From assembly GCF_024708915.1 (NCBI RefSeq), contig NZ_JANJXQ010000084.1, positions 1 to 42,327 of the forward strand: a stretch of DNA of 42,327 bases, read 5' to 3'. Position 1 is the first letter of the stretch. Each line of letters begins with the position of its first letter. The position numbers and the translations under genes are program-made. The DNA comes from Thiobacillus sp. Lineage in GTDB: Bacteria > Pseudomonadota > Gammaproteobacteria > Burkholderiales > Thiobacillaceae. The notes beneath the pieces are model-generated. The model worked only from the letters and a program-made list of their open reading frames with translations, was not told the origin of the DNA and searched no databases. Of this stretch, positions 18,159-25,371 are shown piece by piece.

Positions 18159-18575
18159 TTATTTTTTGGTGACGGGCAGGTTGGCGCGTTGCCACGCCAC
18201 GATGCCGCCCGCCAGGTTGTACACGGTCTCGAAGCCGGCTTTTTTCAGCATGCCGCAGGCGCGCGCCGAGCGTTGGCCGCTGCGGCAGGCGACCAGGATC
18301 GGCTTGCTCTTGAATTTGTCGAGCTCCTGCAGGCGGCCGGCCAGCTGGCCGAGCGGAATGTGCCTGGCTTTCGGAATGTGGCCGGCCGCGTATTCCTTGT
18401 CCTCACGCACGTCGAGTACCAGCGCGTCGTCGTTGTACAGCCGGGTGGCTTTCAGTGTGTCGGCCTGCTCCACGCCGGACAGCTTGCCGCCGATGAAGGA
18501 CCAGACCAGCATGCCGCCCGACGCCAGCGCCAGCGCCAGCAGCATCCAGTTGTCCTGCAGGAATTGCGTATCCAT
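18159..18575 (-). CDS. Membrane-anchored rhodanese (YibN-like)
   Basis: The 138-residue protein has one N-terminal membrane helix (residues 10-28) and a rhodanese domain with the active-site loop CRSGQRS at 97-103 (catalytic Cys97). Rhodaneses carry sulfur as a cysteine persulfide. Length, anchor and position upstream of grxC match E. coli YibN. The start ATG 18575 has a GGAGA site a few bases before it. Placed directly behind DUF2892 and an RND pump, it could pass sulfane sulfur at the inner face of the membrane; that role is inferred. Confidence 0.9.
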   Translation of the reverse strand: MDTQFLQDNWMLLALALASGGMLVWSFIGGKLSGVEQADTLKATRLYNDDALVLDVREDKEYAAGHIPKARHIPLGQLAGRLQELDKFKSKPILVACRSGQRSARACGMLKKAGFETVYNLAGGIVAWQRANLPVTKK

Positions 18576-18587
18576 GAAGGTCTCCGC

Positions 18588-18806
18588 TTACAGGCCGCAG
18601 CCTGGTTTGAGCCCGGCTTTTTTAAGCATGATGTCCATCGGACAGAAACGGGTGAAGCCGGACTGGAACAGGTTGAAGCCGACGAAGGCGGTGAACCACA
18701 GCCACGACAGCCGGGTCATGTCGACGCTGCCGGAAAAATGCGCCAGCGCCAGCGACAGCATGATGAAAAATCCGGCAATGATGCGGACCATACGTTCAAC
18801 GGTCAT
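18588..18806 (-). CDS. DUF2892 small membrane protein (YgaP-tail type)
   Basis: The 72-residue protein has two hydrophobic helices (about residues 9-27 and 33-50) and ends FCPMDIMLKKAGLKPGCGL. This matches the DUF2892 family, the membrane part found fused to rhodanese in YgaP and often encoded next to sulfide or persulfide genes. Its ATG (18806) lies 11 bp inside the RND gene, with AGGAG seven bases upstream, so the two are translationally coupled; the rhodanese gene follows 12 bp later. Seen together, DUF2892 and rhodanese here look like a split YgaP. Confidence 0.85.
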   Translation of the reverse strand: MTVERMVRIIAGFFIMLSLALAHFSGSVDMTRLSWLWFTAFVGFNLFQSGFTRFCPMDIMLKKAGLKPGCGL

Positions 18807-21800
18807 GAGATAACTCCTGGTTCGAAGAAGAAAATGTGCGGTAATTGGCGGCGTAATACAGCACCGGGATCACCACCAGCGTGAGCAGGGTGGAGACGAG
18901 GATGCCGAAAATCAGGGACACCGCGAGGCCGCTGAAAATCGGGTCGTCGAGGATGAAGAAGGCGCCCATCATGGCCGCCAGCCCGGTCAGCACGATCGGC
19001 TTGGCGCGGGTGGCGCCGGCCTGGATGACCGCTTCCTGGAAATCCATTCCGCCGCGCACCTGCTCGTTGGCGAAATCGACCAGCAGAATGGAGTTGCGCA
19101 CGATGATGCCGGCCAGCGCGATCATCCCGATCATCGAGGTGGCGGTGAACTGCGCACCGAGCAGGGCGTGGCCGGGCATCACGCCGATGATGGTGAGCGG
19201 GATCGGCGCCATGATGACGAGTGGCGTCAGATAGCTCTTGAACTGCGCCACCACCAGGATGTAGATCAGGATCAGTCCGACGGCATAGGCGATGCCCATG
19301 TCGCGGAAGGTTTCGTACGTCACCTGCCATTCGCCGTCCCATTTCAGGCTGAATCCGGCGTAGGGATCGGCCGGCTGGCGGATGAAATATTCGGCCAGCG
19401 TGCCGCCCTGTTCCAGCGGCCGGTCTTTCAGCGCGTCGCGCATGCCGAACAGGCCATACAGCGGCGAATCCAGTTTGCCGCCGGTGTCGCCGAACACGAA
19501 TACCACCGGCAGCAGATCCTTGTGGTAGATGGTCTTTTCGCGCGCGCTCGGCATCACTTCGACCAGTTCGGACAGCGGGATCAACTGGCCGTCGTTGCCG
19601 CGCACGGTCAGTTTCAGCAGTTCGTCGATGCCGCTCAGGCGCTCCGGCGGCAACGTGATGCGCACCGGGATTTCGTACTTGGCGCCGCTGCCGTGGATGG
19701 GGGTGACGTTCTCGCCCGCCAGCCCCATCCGCATCGCCGCGACGATATCCTTCTGCGCCACCCCCGCCATCGCCGCCTTGTTCTGCATGACGCGCAGCAC
19801 GAAGCGCTGGGCGTCGTCCTCCACCGTGTCGTCGATCGCCACAATGCCCTCGGACTGCTCAAATACCTTGCGCACTTGCTTGGCGACCTGGATCTGCGCG
19901 TCGTAATCGGGGCCGTAGATTTCGGCGACGATCGGCGACATCACCGGCGGCCCCGGCGGCACCTCGACCACCTTGACGTCGGCGCCGTGCTTCTTGGCGA
20001 CCGCCTCGACCGCCGGGCGGATCGCCTGCGCGATCTCGTGGCTCTTGCGGTCGCGTTCGTGCTTGTCGACCAGGTTGACCTGCAGGTCGCCGACCTCGGG
20101 GCCGGAACGCAGGTAATACTGCCGCACCAGGCCGTTGAAGTTGATCGGCGCCGCGGTGCCGGCGTAGGCCTGATAGTCGGTGACTTCGGGCAGCTGCGCG
20201 ACCACCGTGCCCATTTCGCTCAGCACCTGCGCGGTTTTCTCCAGCGGCGTGCCGACCGGCAGGTCGACGATGATCTGGAATTCCGACTTGTTGTCGAACG
20301 GCAGCATTTTCAGGATCACCAGCTGCACCGCCGGCAGCGCGACCGACAGCAGGATGGCCAGGCCGATGCCCAGCCACAGCTTGCGGCGCGCGCCGCGGCC
20401 TTCGATGCCGCGCAGAAAGGGGGTCAGCCGGGTGCGGAACAGGCTCAGCAGCCGGGTTTCGCCGCCATGGCCGGCGTGCGCTTCCTGCTTGATGAGCTTG
20501 AGCGCCAGCCAGGGGGTGACGACGAAGGCGATCGCCAGCGAGATCAGCATGCCGATCGAGGCGTTGATCGGGATCGGGCTCATGTACGGCCCCATCAGGC
20601 CGGAGACGAAGGCCATCGGCAACAGCGCGGCGATGACGGTGAGGGTGGCGAGGATGGTCGGGCCGCCGACTTCGTCGACTGCGCGCGGGATGATCGCCTC
20701 CATGCCGTCGTGGTCGAGCCCCATGCGGCGGTGGATGTTTTCCACCACCACGATGGCGTCGTCGACCAGGATGCCGATCGAGAAGATCAGCGCGAACAGC
20801 GACACCCGGTTCAGCGTGAAGCCCCATGCCCACGAGGCGAACAGCGTGGCCGCCAGCGTCAGCAGCACCGCTGCGCCGACGATCAGCGCCTCGCGGCGGC
20901 CGATGGCGAACAGCACCAGCAGCACCACCGAGGCGGTGGCGAAAATCAGCTTCTGGATCAGCTTCTTGGCCTTGTCGTCGGCGGTGGCGCCGTAGTTGCG
21001 GGTGACGCTGGCTTCGATGCCTTCGGGCAGCACGCTGTTGTGCAGGGCGTCGACGCGGGCAATCACCTTTTCCGCGACGTCGACCGCGTTCTCGCCCGGC
21101 TTTTTGGAAATGGCGAGCGTCACCGCCGGATAGGTCTGGCCATGGTCGGCCTTGTGCGTGCCGCCTGCGCCGGGGCCGTGCCAGACGTAACGCGCCGGCA
21201 GGTCAGGTCCGCCGACGACGCTGGCGATGTCGTTCATGTAGACCGGGCGGCCCTGCGCGACGCCGACGACCAGTTGTTTGACGTCGTCGACACCGGCGAG
21301 AAAGGTGCCGGTCTGCACCAGGATTTCCTGGTTGTTGGATACCAGCGTGCCGGATGGCTGCGCCGCGTTGGCGACCTGCAGGGCGTCGCGGATGTCCTGC
21401 GCGGAGACGTTGAACGCCGCCATGCGGTCGGGATCCATCATCACCCGCACTGCGCGGCCGGGGCCGCCGACGGTGGTGACTTCGCGGGTGCCGGCGATGC
21501 GCTTCAGTTCGATTTCCGCGGCGTGCGCCGCCTGCTCCAGTTCGTAGGCGCCGCGCGTTTCGTCGCGCGTCCACAGGGTGACGGTGACGATGGGCACGTC
21601 GTCGATGCCGAGCGGCTTGATGATGGGTTCGCCGACGCCGAGTTCGGGCGAGACCCAGTCGCGGTTGGCCTGGATGGTGTCGTACAGCCGCACCAGCGCC
21701 TGGGTGCGGTCCTGCCCGACCAGGTATTGCACGGTCAGCACCGCCATGCCGGGCTTGGAGACGGAATAGATGTGCTCGATGCCGGCGATCTGCGACAGCA

Positions 21801-22023
21801 CCTGCTCGGCGGGGGTCGCCACCAGCGCCTCCACGTCCTTCGCCGAGGCGCCGGGGAAGGGGATGAACACGTTGGCCATGGTCACGTTGATCTGCGGCTC
21901 CTCCTCGCGCGGCGTGACCAGAATGGCGAACAGTCCCAGCAGGGCCGCGATCAGCGCGATCAGCGGAGTGAGTTGGGAGGTGAGGAAGAAACGGGCGACG
22001 CGTCCGGAGAGTCCCATGCGCAT
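18796..22023 (-). CDS. RND efflux pump, inner-membrane transporter (AcrB/HAE1-like)
   Basis: At 1075 residues this is a full-length RND transporter: helix 1 near residues 18-36, a first large periplasmic loop, helices 2-6 from about 360, a second loop, and helices 8-12 near the end. Helix 4 carries ILVDDAIVVVENI with the proton-relay aspartates at 421-422, which fits the hydrophobe/amphiphile (HAE) branch and differs from the VDAAIVMIEN type of heavy-metal pumps. It follows its adaptor gene by 6 bp. No outer-membrane factor is encoded here, so it must share one. The substrate is unknown; the ArsR-type regulator and sulfur genes around it suggest a sulfur-related cargo or inducer. Confidence 0.94.
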   Translation of the reverse strand: MRMGLSGRVARFFLTSQLTPLIALIAALLGLFAILVTPREEEPQINVTMANVFIPFPGASAKDVEALVATPAEQVLSQIAGIEHIYSVSKPGMAVLTVQYLVGQDRTQALVRLYDTIQANRDWVSPELGVGEPIIKPLGIDDVPIVTVTLWTRDETRGAYELEQAAHAAEIELKRIAGTREVTTVGGPGRAVRVMMDPDRMAAFNVSAQDIRDALQVANAAQPSGTLVSNNQEILVQTGTFLAGVDDVKQLVVGVAQGRPVYMNDIASVVGGPDLPARYVWHGPGAGGTHKADHGQTYPAVTLAISKKPGENAVDVAEKVIARVDALHNSVLPEGIEASVTRNYGATADDKAKKLIQKLIFATASVVLLVLFAIGRREALIVGAAVLLTLAATLFASWAWGFTLNRVSLFALIFSIGILVDDAIVVVENIHRRMGLDHDGMEAIIPRAVDEVGGPTILATLTVIAALLPMAFVSGLMGPYMSPIPINASIGMLISLAIAFVVTPWLALKLIKQEAHAGHGGETRLLSLFRTRLTPFLRGIEGRGARRKLWLGIGLAILLSVALPAVQLVILKMLPFDNKSEFQIIVDLPVGTPLEKTAQVLSEMGTVVAQLPEVTDYQAYAGTAAPINFNGLVRQYYLRSGPEVGDLQVNLVDKHERDRKSHEIAQAIRPAVEAVAKKHGADVKVVEVPPGPPVMSPIVAEIYGPDYDAQIQVAKQVRKVFEQSEGIVAIDDTVEDDAQRFVLRVMQNKAAMAGVAQKDIVAAMRMGLAGENVTPIHGSGAKYEIPVRITLPPERLSGIDELLKLTVRGNDGQLIPLSELVEVMPSAREKTIYHKDLLPVVFVFGDTGGKLDSPLYGLFGMRDALKDRPLEQGGTLAEYFIRQPADPYAGFSLKWDGEWQVTYETFRDMGIAYAVGLILIYILVVAQFKSYLTPLVIMAPIPLTIIGVMPGHALLGAQFTATSMIGMIALAGIIVRNSILLVDFANEQVRGGMDFQEAVIQAGATRAKPIVLTGLAAMMGAFFILDDPIFSGLAVSLIFGILVSTLLTLVVIPVLYYAANYRTFSSSNQELSHDR

Positions 22024-22029
22024 CCCTGC

Positions 22030-23070
22030 TTATTTGGCGGACGGGTTGGCGGCGCTTTTGGCGTAAATCCCCGCCTTGACCGGTTCGAGCGCGATGAGGT
22101 CGCCCGGATTGAGGCCGGCCAGCACCTCCACCTGCCCGCGCGCATGGGACGTGCCCAGGCGAATCTGGCGCAGGCTCACCTTGTCCTGGTTCACCACGTA
22201 GACCGCGGTGATTTCGGAACGGCGCACCACGGCGGTCGAGGGGATGGTGAGCTTGCGCGCGCTGGCCACCGAAAAATGCGCCCGCGCGAACATGCCGGGG
22301 ATGACGCCTTCCAGATTGGCCGGCAGGTCGATGCGCACCTTGACGGTGTGGGTGGCGGCATCCGCCGACGGCAGCACGGTGACGCCGGTGGCGTCGATCC
22401 ATTTGCCGAGCGAAGGAATTTCAATCGCGACCCGCGGCGCGGCCTTCACCTCGGCCAGCTTGTACTGGGGGATGTTGGCGACCACCCGCATATCCTTGGG
22501 GTCAAAGCCGGTCATCAAGGGCTTTCCGGGCGTCACGGTTTCCCCTACTTCCACGTGGCGGGCGGCGACCACCCCGGAAAAGGGCGCGGTAATCACGGTG
22601 TAGCCGCTTACGGCTGCGGATTGCCCTGCCCCGGCACGGGCCGCGCGGGCGGCTGCTTCGGCCGCGCGGAATTCGGCGGTGGCGCGGTCGAGCGCGGCCT
22701 GGCTGATGAATTTCTGCTGGAACAGCTGCTGCTGGCGCTCGTAATGGGCGCGTGCGTTGGCCAGCGTGGCGGCGGCCTGCGCCACTTGCGCCTGGCTGCC
22801 CGCCACGGCGGAGGACAATTCCTGCGCCGACAGCCGCACGATCACCGAGCCCGCCTTGACGTAATCGCCGGCATCGAAATTGACCGTCGCCACGCGTCCC
22901 GACACCTGGGCGGCGACGGTCGATTGCTTGACGGCTTCAACCGTGGCTTCGGTGGAGTAGCCGCTGTCGGTCATCTGGTATTGCACCGGGGCAACGGCGA
23001 AAGGCAGGGCGGCCCAGGCGGCAGGAGAGAAAAGGATGACGCAGACAAGTAGGCGAGCGGGGTTCAGCAC
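22030..23070 (-). CDS. RND periplasmic adaptor subunit (membrane fusion protein)
   Basis: The 346-residue protein has a Sec signal peptide (LLVCVILFSPAAWA, cleavage near residue 21) with no lipobox Cys. It then has a lipoyl half-motif (AAQVSGRVATVNFDAGDYVKAG), a short helical hairpin with an Ala/Arg-rich stretch (about 75-145), and barrel and membrane-proximal domains. The start is GTG 23070-23068 with GGAG eight bases upstream. It is first in the operon with the RND pump and lies under the promoter and inverted repeat at 23095-23126. Confidence 0.93.
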   Translation of the reverse strand: MLNPARLLVCVILFSPAAWAALPFAVAPVQYQMTDSGYSTEATVEAVKQSTVAAQVSGRVATVNFDAGDYVKAGSVIVRLSAQELSSAVAGSQAQVAQAAATLANARAHYERQQQLFQQKFISQAALDRATAEFRAAEAAARAARAGAGQSAAVSGYTVITAPFSGVVAARHVEVGETVTPGKPLMTGFDPKDMRVVANIPQYKLAEVKAAPRVAIEIPSLGKWIDATGVTVLPSADAATHTVKVRIDLPANLEGVIPGMFARAHFSVASARKLTIPSTAVVRRSEITAVYVVNQDKVSLRQIRLGTSHARGQVEVLAGLNPGDLIALEPVKAGIYAKSAANPSAK

Positions 23071-23094
23071 AGATGCGGCTCCGTGAAGTGGTTC

Positions 23095-23110
23095 ATTAGA
23101 ATAGTCTAAT
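23095..23110 (-). promoter_or_regulatory. Inverted repeat, candidate operator over the RND-operon -10 box
   Basis: The bases ATTAGAATAGTCTAAT form a perfect 6-4-6 inverted repeat (ATTAGA/TCTAAT). They cover the predicted -10 hexamer TATTCT (23103-23098) on the minus strand. ArsR-family repressors typically bind short AT-rich palindromes like this at promoters. The site begins 25 bases before the GTG start of the adaptor gene and a divergently placed ArsR-type gene lies 0.2 kb away. Confidence 0.75.
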
Positions 23111-23126
23111 TTATCATTTAATTCAA
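23098..23126 (-). promoter_or_regulatory. Sigma-70-type promoter of the RND operon
   Basis: On the minus strand a -35 TTGAAT (23126-23121) and -10 TATTCT (23103-23098) are separated by 17 bases, close to the sigma-70 consensus. The surrounding 50 bases are strongly AT-rich in an otherwise GC-rich window. Transcription would begin near 23091, giving a leader of about 20 bases. Confidence 0.7.
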
Positions 23127-23250
23127 TAATTTGGGATGTGTTTCGGCCCGGGTGCTAGCGTTGCGCCACGTTTCGAGTATGCCCCACATAGGGATGCCGA
23201 TCCACTGCCGCAGATGCGCGCGGAAGTCGTACGCAGCTATCGCACCGTAA

Positions 23251-23287
23251 AAAAACAAAAGCCCGGCACGTTTGCGCGTGGCCGGGC
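23251..23287 (-). terminator. Rho-independent terminator of the ArsR gene
   Basis: GCCCGGC (23261-23267) pairs with GCCGGGC (23281-23287), with an inner CACG/CGTG that extends the stem through one bulge. On the minus strand the hairpin is followed by a T-rich tract (complement of the A-rich run 23249-23260). It lies 21 bp after the regulator stop, so it should insulate the regulator from the RND operon downstream. Confidence 0.8.
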
Positions 23288-23307
23288 CTGGGGATGCCGC
23301 TGACGTG

Positions 23308-23631
23308 TTATTTGGTGAAACCGCAGAAAACGTCGCGCATCATTCCCAGAAGCTTCAGCGTGCGGGTGTCGCCGACACGATAAAACACGCGGTTGGCCTC
23401 CTTGCGGGTACGCAGTACACCCTTGTCGCGCAGGATGGCCAGGTGTTGCGAGATGTTGCTTTGCGAGGTGCCGACGTGGTCGACGATGTCCTGCACGCTG
23501 ACTTCCTTGTCGCCCAGGACGCACAGGATTTTCAGACGCAGCGGATGCGACATGGCTTTCATCGCGCGCGAAGCCTGCTCGATGTGCTCGTCCTTGTCCA
23601 TGAGGTCCACTTCATCCCAATCAGCTGCCAT
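23308..23631 (-). CDS. ArsR-family winged-helix regulator with SqrR/BigR-like cysteine pair
   Basis: The 107-residue protein is an ArsR/SmtB-type repressor with the recognition helix in VSVQDIVDHVGTSQSNISQHLAILRDKGV and a wing TRKEANRVFYRV. The metal-binding ELCVCDL motif of classic ArsR/SmtB is absent. Instead Cys37 (RLKILCVLGD) and Cys103 (DVFCGF) stand 66 residues apart, the spacing I recall for the persulfide-sensing pairs of SqrR (41/107) and BigR (42/108). The start ATG 23631 was chosen because GAGG lies 8 bases upstream; ATG 23637 would place it only 2 bases away. It probably controls the adjacent RND operon. Confidence 0.9.
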   Translation of the reverse strand: MAADWDEVDLMDKDEHIEQASRAMKAMSHPLRLKILCVLGDKEVSVQDIVDHVGTSQSNISQHLAILRDKGVLRTRKEANRVFYRVGDTRTLKLLGMMRDVFCGFTK

Positions 23632-23655
23632 ATTCATTACCTCGATCCTGTTCGT

Positions 23656-23690
23656 GTAGTACTCTACGCAGCGCGGTTTTTTTGCCGTAA
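23656..23690 (-). promoter_or_regulatory. Possible promoter and inverted repeat of the ArsR gene
   Basis: On the minus strand a weak -35 TTACGG (23690-23685) and -10 TAGAGT (23666-23661) are 18 bases apart. The -10 overlaps a 4-4-4 inverted repeat, GTAGTACTCTAC at 23656-23667, placed about 25 bases before the chosen start, like the repeat before the RND operon. The two repeats share TAG...CTA ends but not spacing, so autoregulation is only suggested. Confidence 0.4.
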
Positions 23691-23708
23691 TCCGCGTGAT
23701 GCCGCATG

Positions 23709-23737
23709 TTGACGCAACATGTTGCGTTACATATAGA
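23709..23737 (+). promoter_or_regulatory. gpmI promoter with a 16-base palindrome in its spacer
   Basis: On the plus strand TTGACG (23709-23714) and TATAGA (23732-23737) are 17 bases apart, a near-consensus sigma-70 promoter, 63 bases before the gpmI ATG. The perfect palindrome ACGCAACATGTTGCGT occupies 23712-23727, overlapping the -35 and most of the spacer, so a dimeric regulator bound there would meet RNA polymerase directly. Confidence 0.7.
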
Positions 23738-23800
23738 TTAGCAATCATGCATATATTAAAATAATCCCATGAAAACGAGTCAGGTTATATAAATTTTTTC

Positions 23801-25342
23801 ATGAAGACCTCGCCGGTTCTCCTTCTCATCCTCGACGGTTTCGGTTGCCGCGCGGAGCACGCGGACAACGCGATCGCACAAGCCGACAAGCCCAACTGGG
23901 ATCGGCTCTGGAAGCATAACCCGCACACCCTGATCCACGCCTCCGAGTCCGAAGTGGGGCTGCCCAAGGGGCAAATGGGGAATTCCGAGGTGGGGCATCT
24001 CAACATCGGCGCCGGTCGCGTGGTGTATCAGGAATTCACCCGCATCGACCACGCCATCGAGTCCGGTTATTTTTACAGCAACCCGGCGCTGCTGAATGCA
24101 GTGCATGGAGTGCGCGACCAGGACAAGACCCTGCATGTGCTGGGCCTGCTGTCGGACGGCGGAGTGCATAGCCACGAGTCGCACTTCCACGCCCTGCTCG
24201 AACTGGCGGCGCGCGAAGGGCTGCACAAGGTGTGTCTGCATGTGTTTCTGGATGGCCGCGACACGCCGCCGAAAAGCGCCGAGATCTACTTGCGCCGCCT
24301 GATCGGAAAAATCGAACAGACTGGCGTCGGCCACATCGCGTCGATGATCGGCCGCTACTATGCGATGGACCGCGACCGCCGCTGGCAGCGGGTCAAGTCT
24401 GCGTACGACTTGCTGACGCAGGGGCGCGCCGAGTTCCGCGCGGACAATCCGCTGGCCGGGCTGGAGGCTGCTTACGCGCGCGGCGAGACCGACGAGTTCA
24501 TCAAGGCCACCGCGATCCTCTCGCCGGACGCCAGGCCGGTGAAGATGGAAGACGGCGACGCGGTGATCTTTCTCAACTTCCGCTCCGACCGCGCGCGGCA
24601 GCTGTCGCGTCCGTTCATCGAACCCGATTTCAGCGAATTCGAGCGCGAAGTCACGCCGCGCCTGGCCACCTATTGCACCTTGACCGGCTACAGCGACGAC
24701 TTCGACGTGTCGGTCGCGTTTCCGCCCGAGCGCATCAAGAATGGCCTGGGCGAATACGTCGCCAACCTCGGCCTGCGCCAGCTGCGCATTGCCGAAACCG
24801 AAAAGTATCCGCACGTCACTTTCTTTTTCAACGGCGGCGAGGAAATTTCCTTTCCCGGCGAAGATCGCGTGCTGGTGCCGTCGCCCGATGTCGCAACCTA
24901 CGATCTCAAGCCCGAAATGAGCGCTTTCGAGGTCACCGACAAACTGCTCGCGGCAATCAACGGCAAACAGTACGACGTCATCGTCTGCAACTATGCCAAC
25001 CCGGATATGGTGGGGCATACCGGCGACCTGCAGGCGGCGATCAAGGCAATCGAAACCGTCGACATCTGCTTGGGCCGAGTGGTGGAGGCGCAGCTGGCGC
25101 GCGGTGGCGAAGTGCTGGTGACGGCCGACCACGGCAACGCCGAACTGATGCGCGACGCCGAAACCGGGCAGCCCTATACCGCGCATACCCTGAACCTGGT
25201 GCCGCTCATCTACATCGGTCGGCGTCACGCCATCCTGGCCAAAACCGGCGCGCTCGAAGACATCAGCCCGACCCTGCTGAAAATGATGGGATTGCCGCAA
25301 CCCCCTGAAATGACCGGTGAGGCCCTGCTTCAATTTGAGTAA
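23801..25342 (+). CDS. gpmI: Phosphoglycerate mutase, 2,3-bisphosphoglycerate-independent
   Basis: The 513-residue enzyme interconverts 3- and 2-phosphoglycerate in glycolysis and gluconeogenesis, using two Mn ions. LILDGFG carries the metal Asp12, and QMGNSEVGHLNIGAGR carries the nucleophile Ser62. HVFLDGRDTPP (mid-region) and TADHGNAELM (C-terminal) are further metal and substrate motifs. It heads a plus-strand run gpmI-envC-ctpA. In E. coli gpmM is likewise followed by envC and lies next to yibN. Confidence 0.97.
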   Translation: MKTSPVLLLILDGFGCRAEHADNAIAQADKPNWDRLWKHNPHTLIHASESEVGLPKGQMGNSEVGHLNIGAGRVVYQEFTRIDHAIESGYFYSNPALLNAVHGVRDQDKTLHVLGLLSDGGVHSHESHFHALLELAAREGLHKVCLHVFLDGRDTPPKSAEIYLRRLIGKIEQTGVGHIASMIGRYYAMDRDRRWQRVKSAYDLLTQGRAEFRADNPLAGLEAAYARGETDEFIKATAILSPDARPVKMEDGDAVIFLNFRSDRARQLSRPFIEPDFSEFEREVTPRLATYCTLTGYSDDFDVSVAFPPERIKNGLGEYVANLGLRQLRIAETEKYPHVTFFFNGGEEISFPGEDRVLVPSPDVATYDLKPEMSAFEVTDKLLAAINGKQYDVIVCNYANPDMVGHTGDLQAAIKAIETVDICLGRVVEAQLARGGEVLVTADHGNAELMRDAETGQPYTAHTLNLVPLIYIGRRHAILAKTGALEDISPTLLKMMGLPQPPEMTGEALLQFE

Positions 25343-25371
25343 GCCTGCCCGCTTCGGGTAAGCTCGGCAGG

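Noticed and set aside
19168..23052. Plus-strand frame of 1294 codons opposite the RND operon
   Set aside because: It is a shadow of the RND and adaptor genes: composition is dominated by His, Asp, Arg and Gln, with no motif, and it runs across two real genes and their junction.
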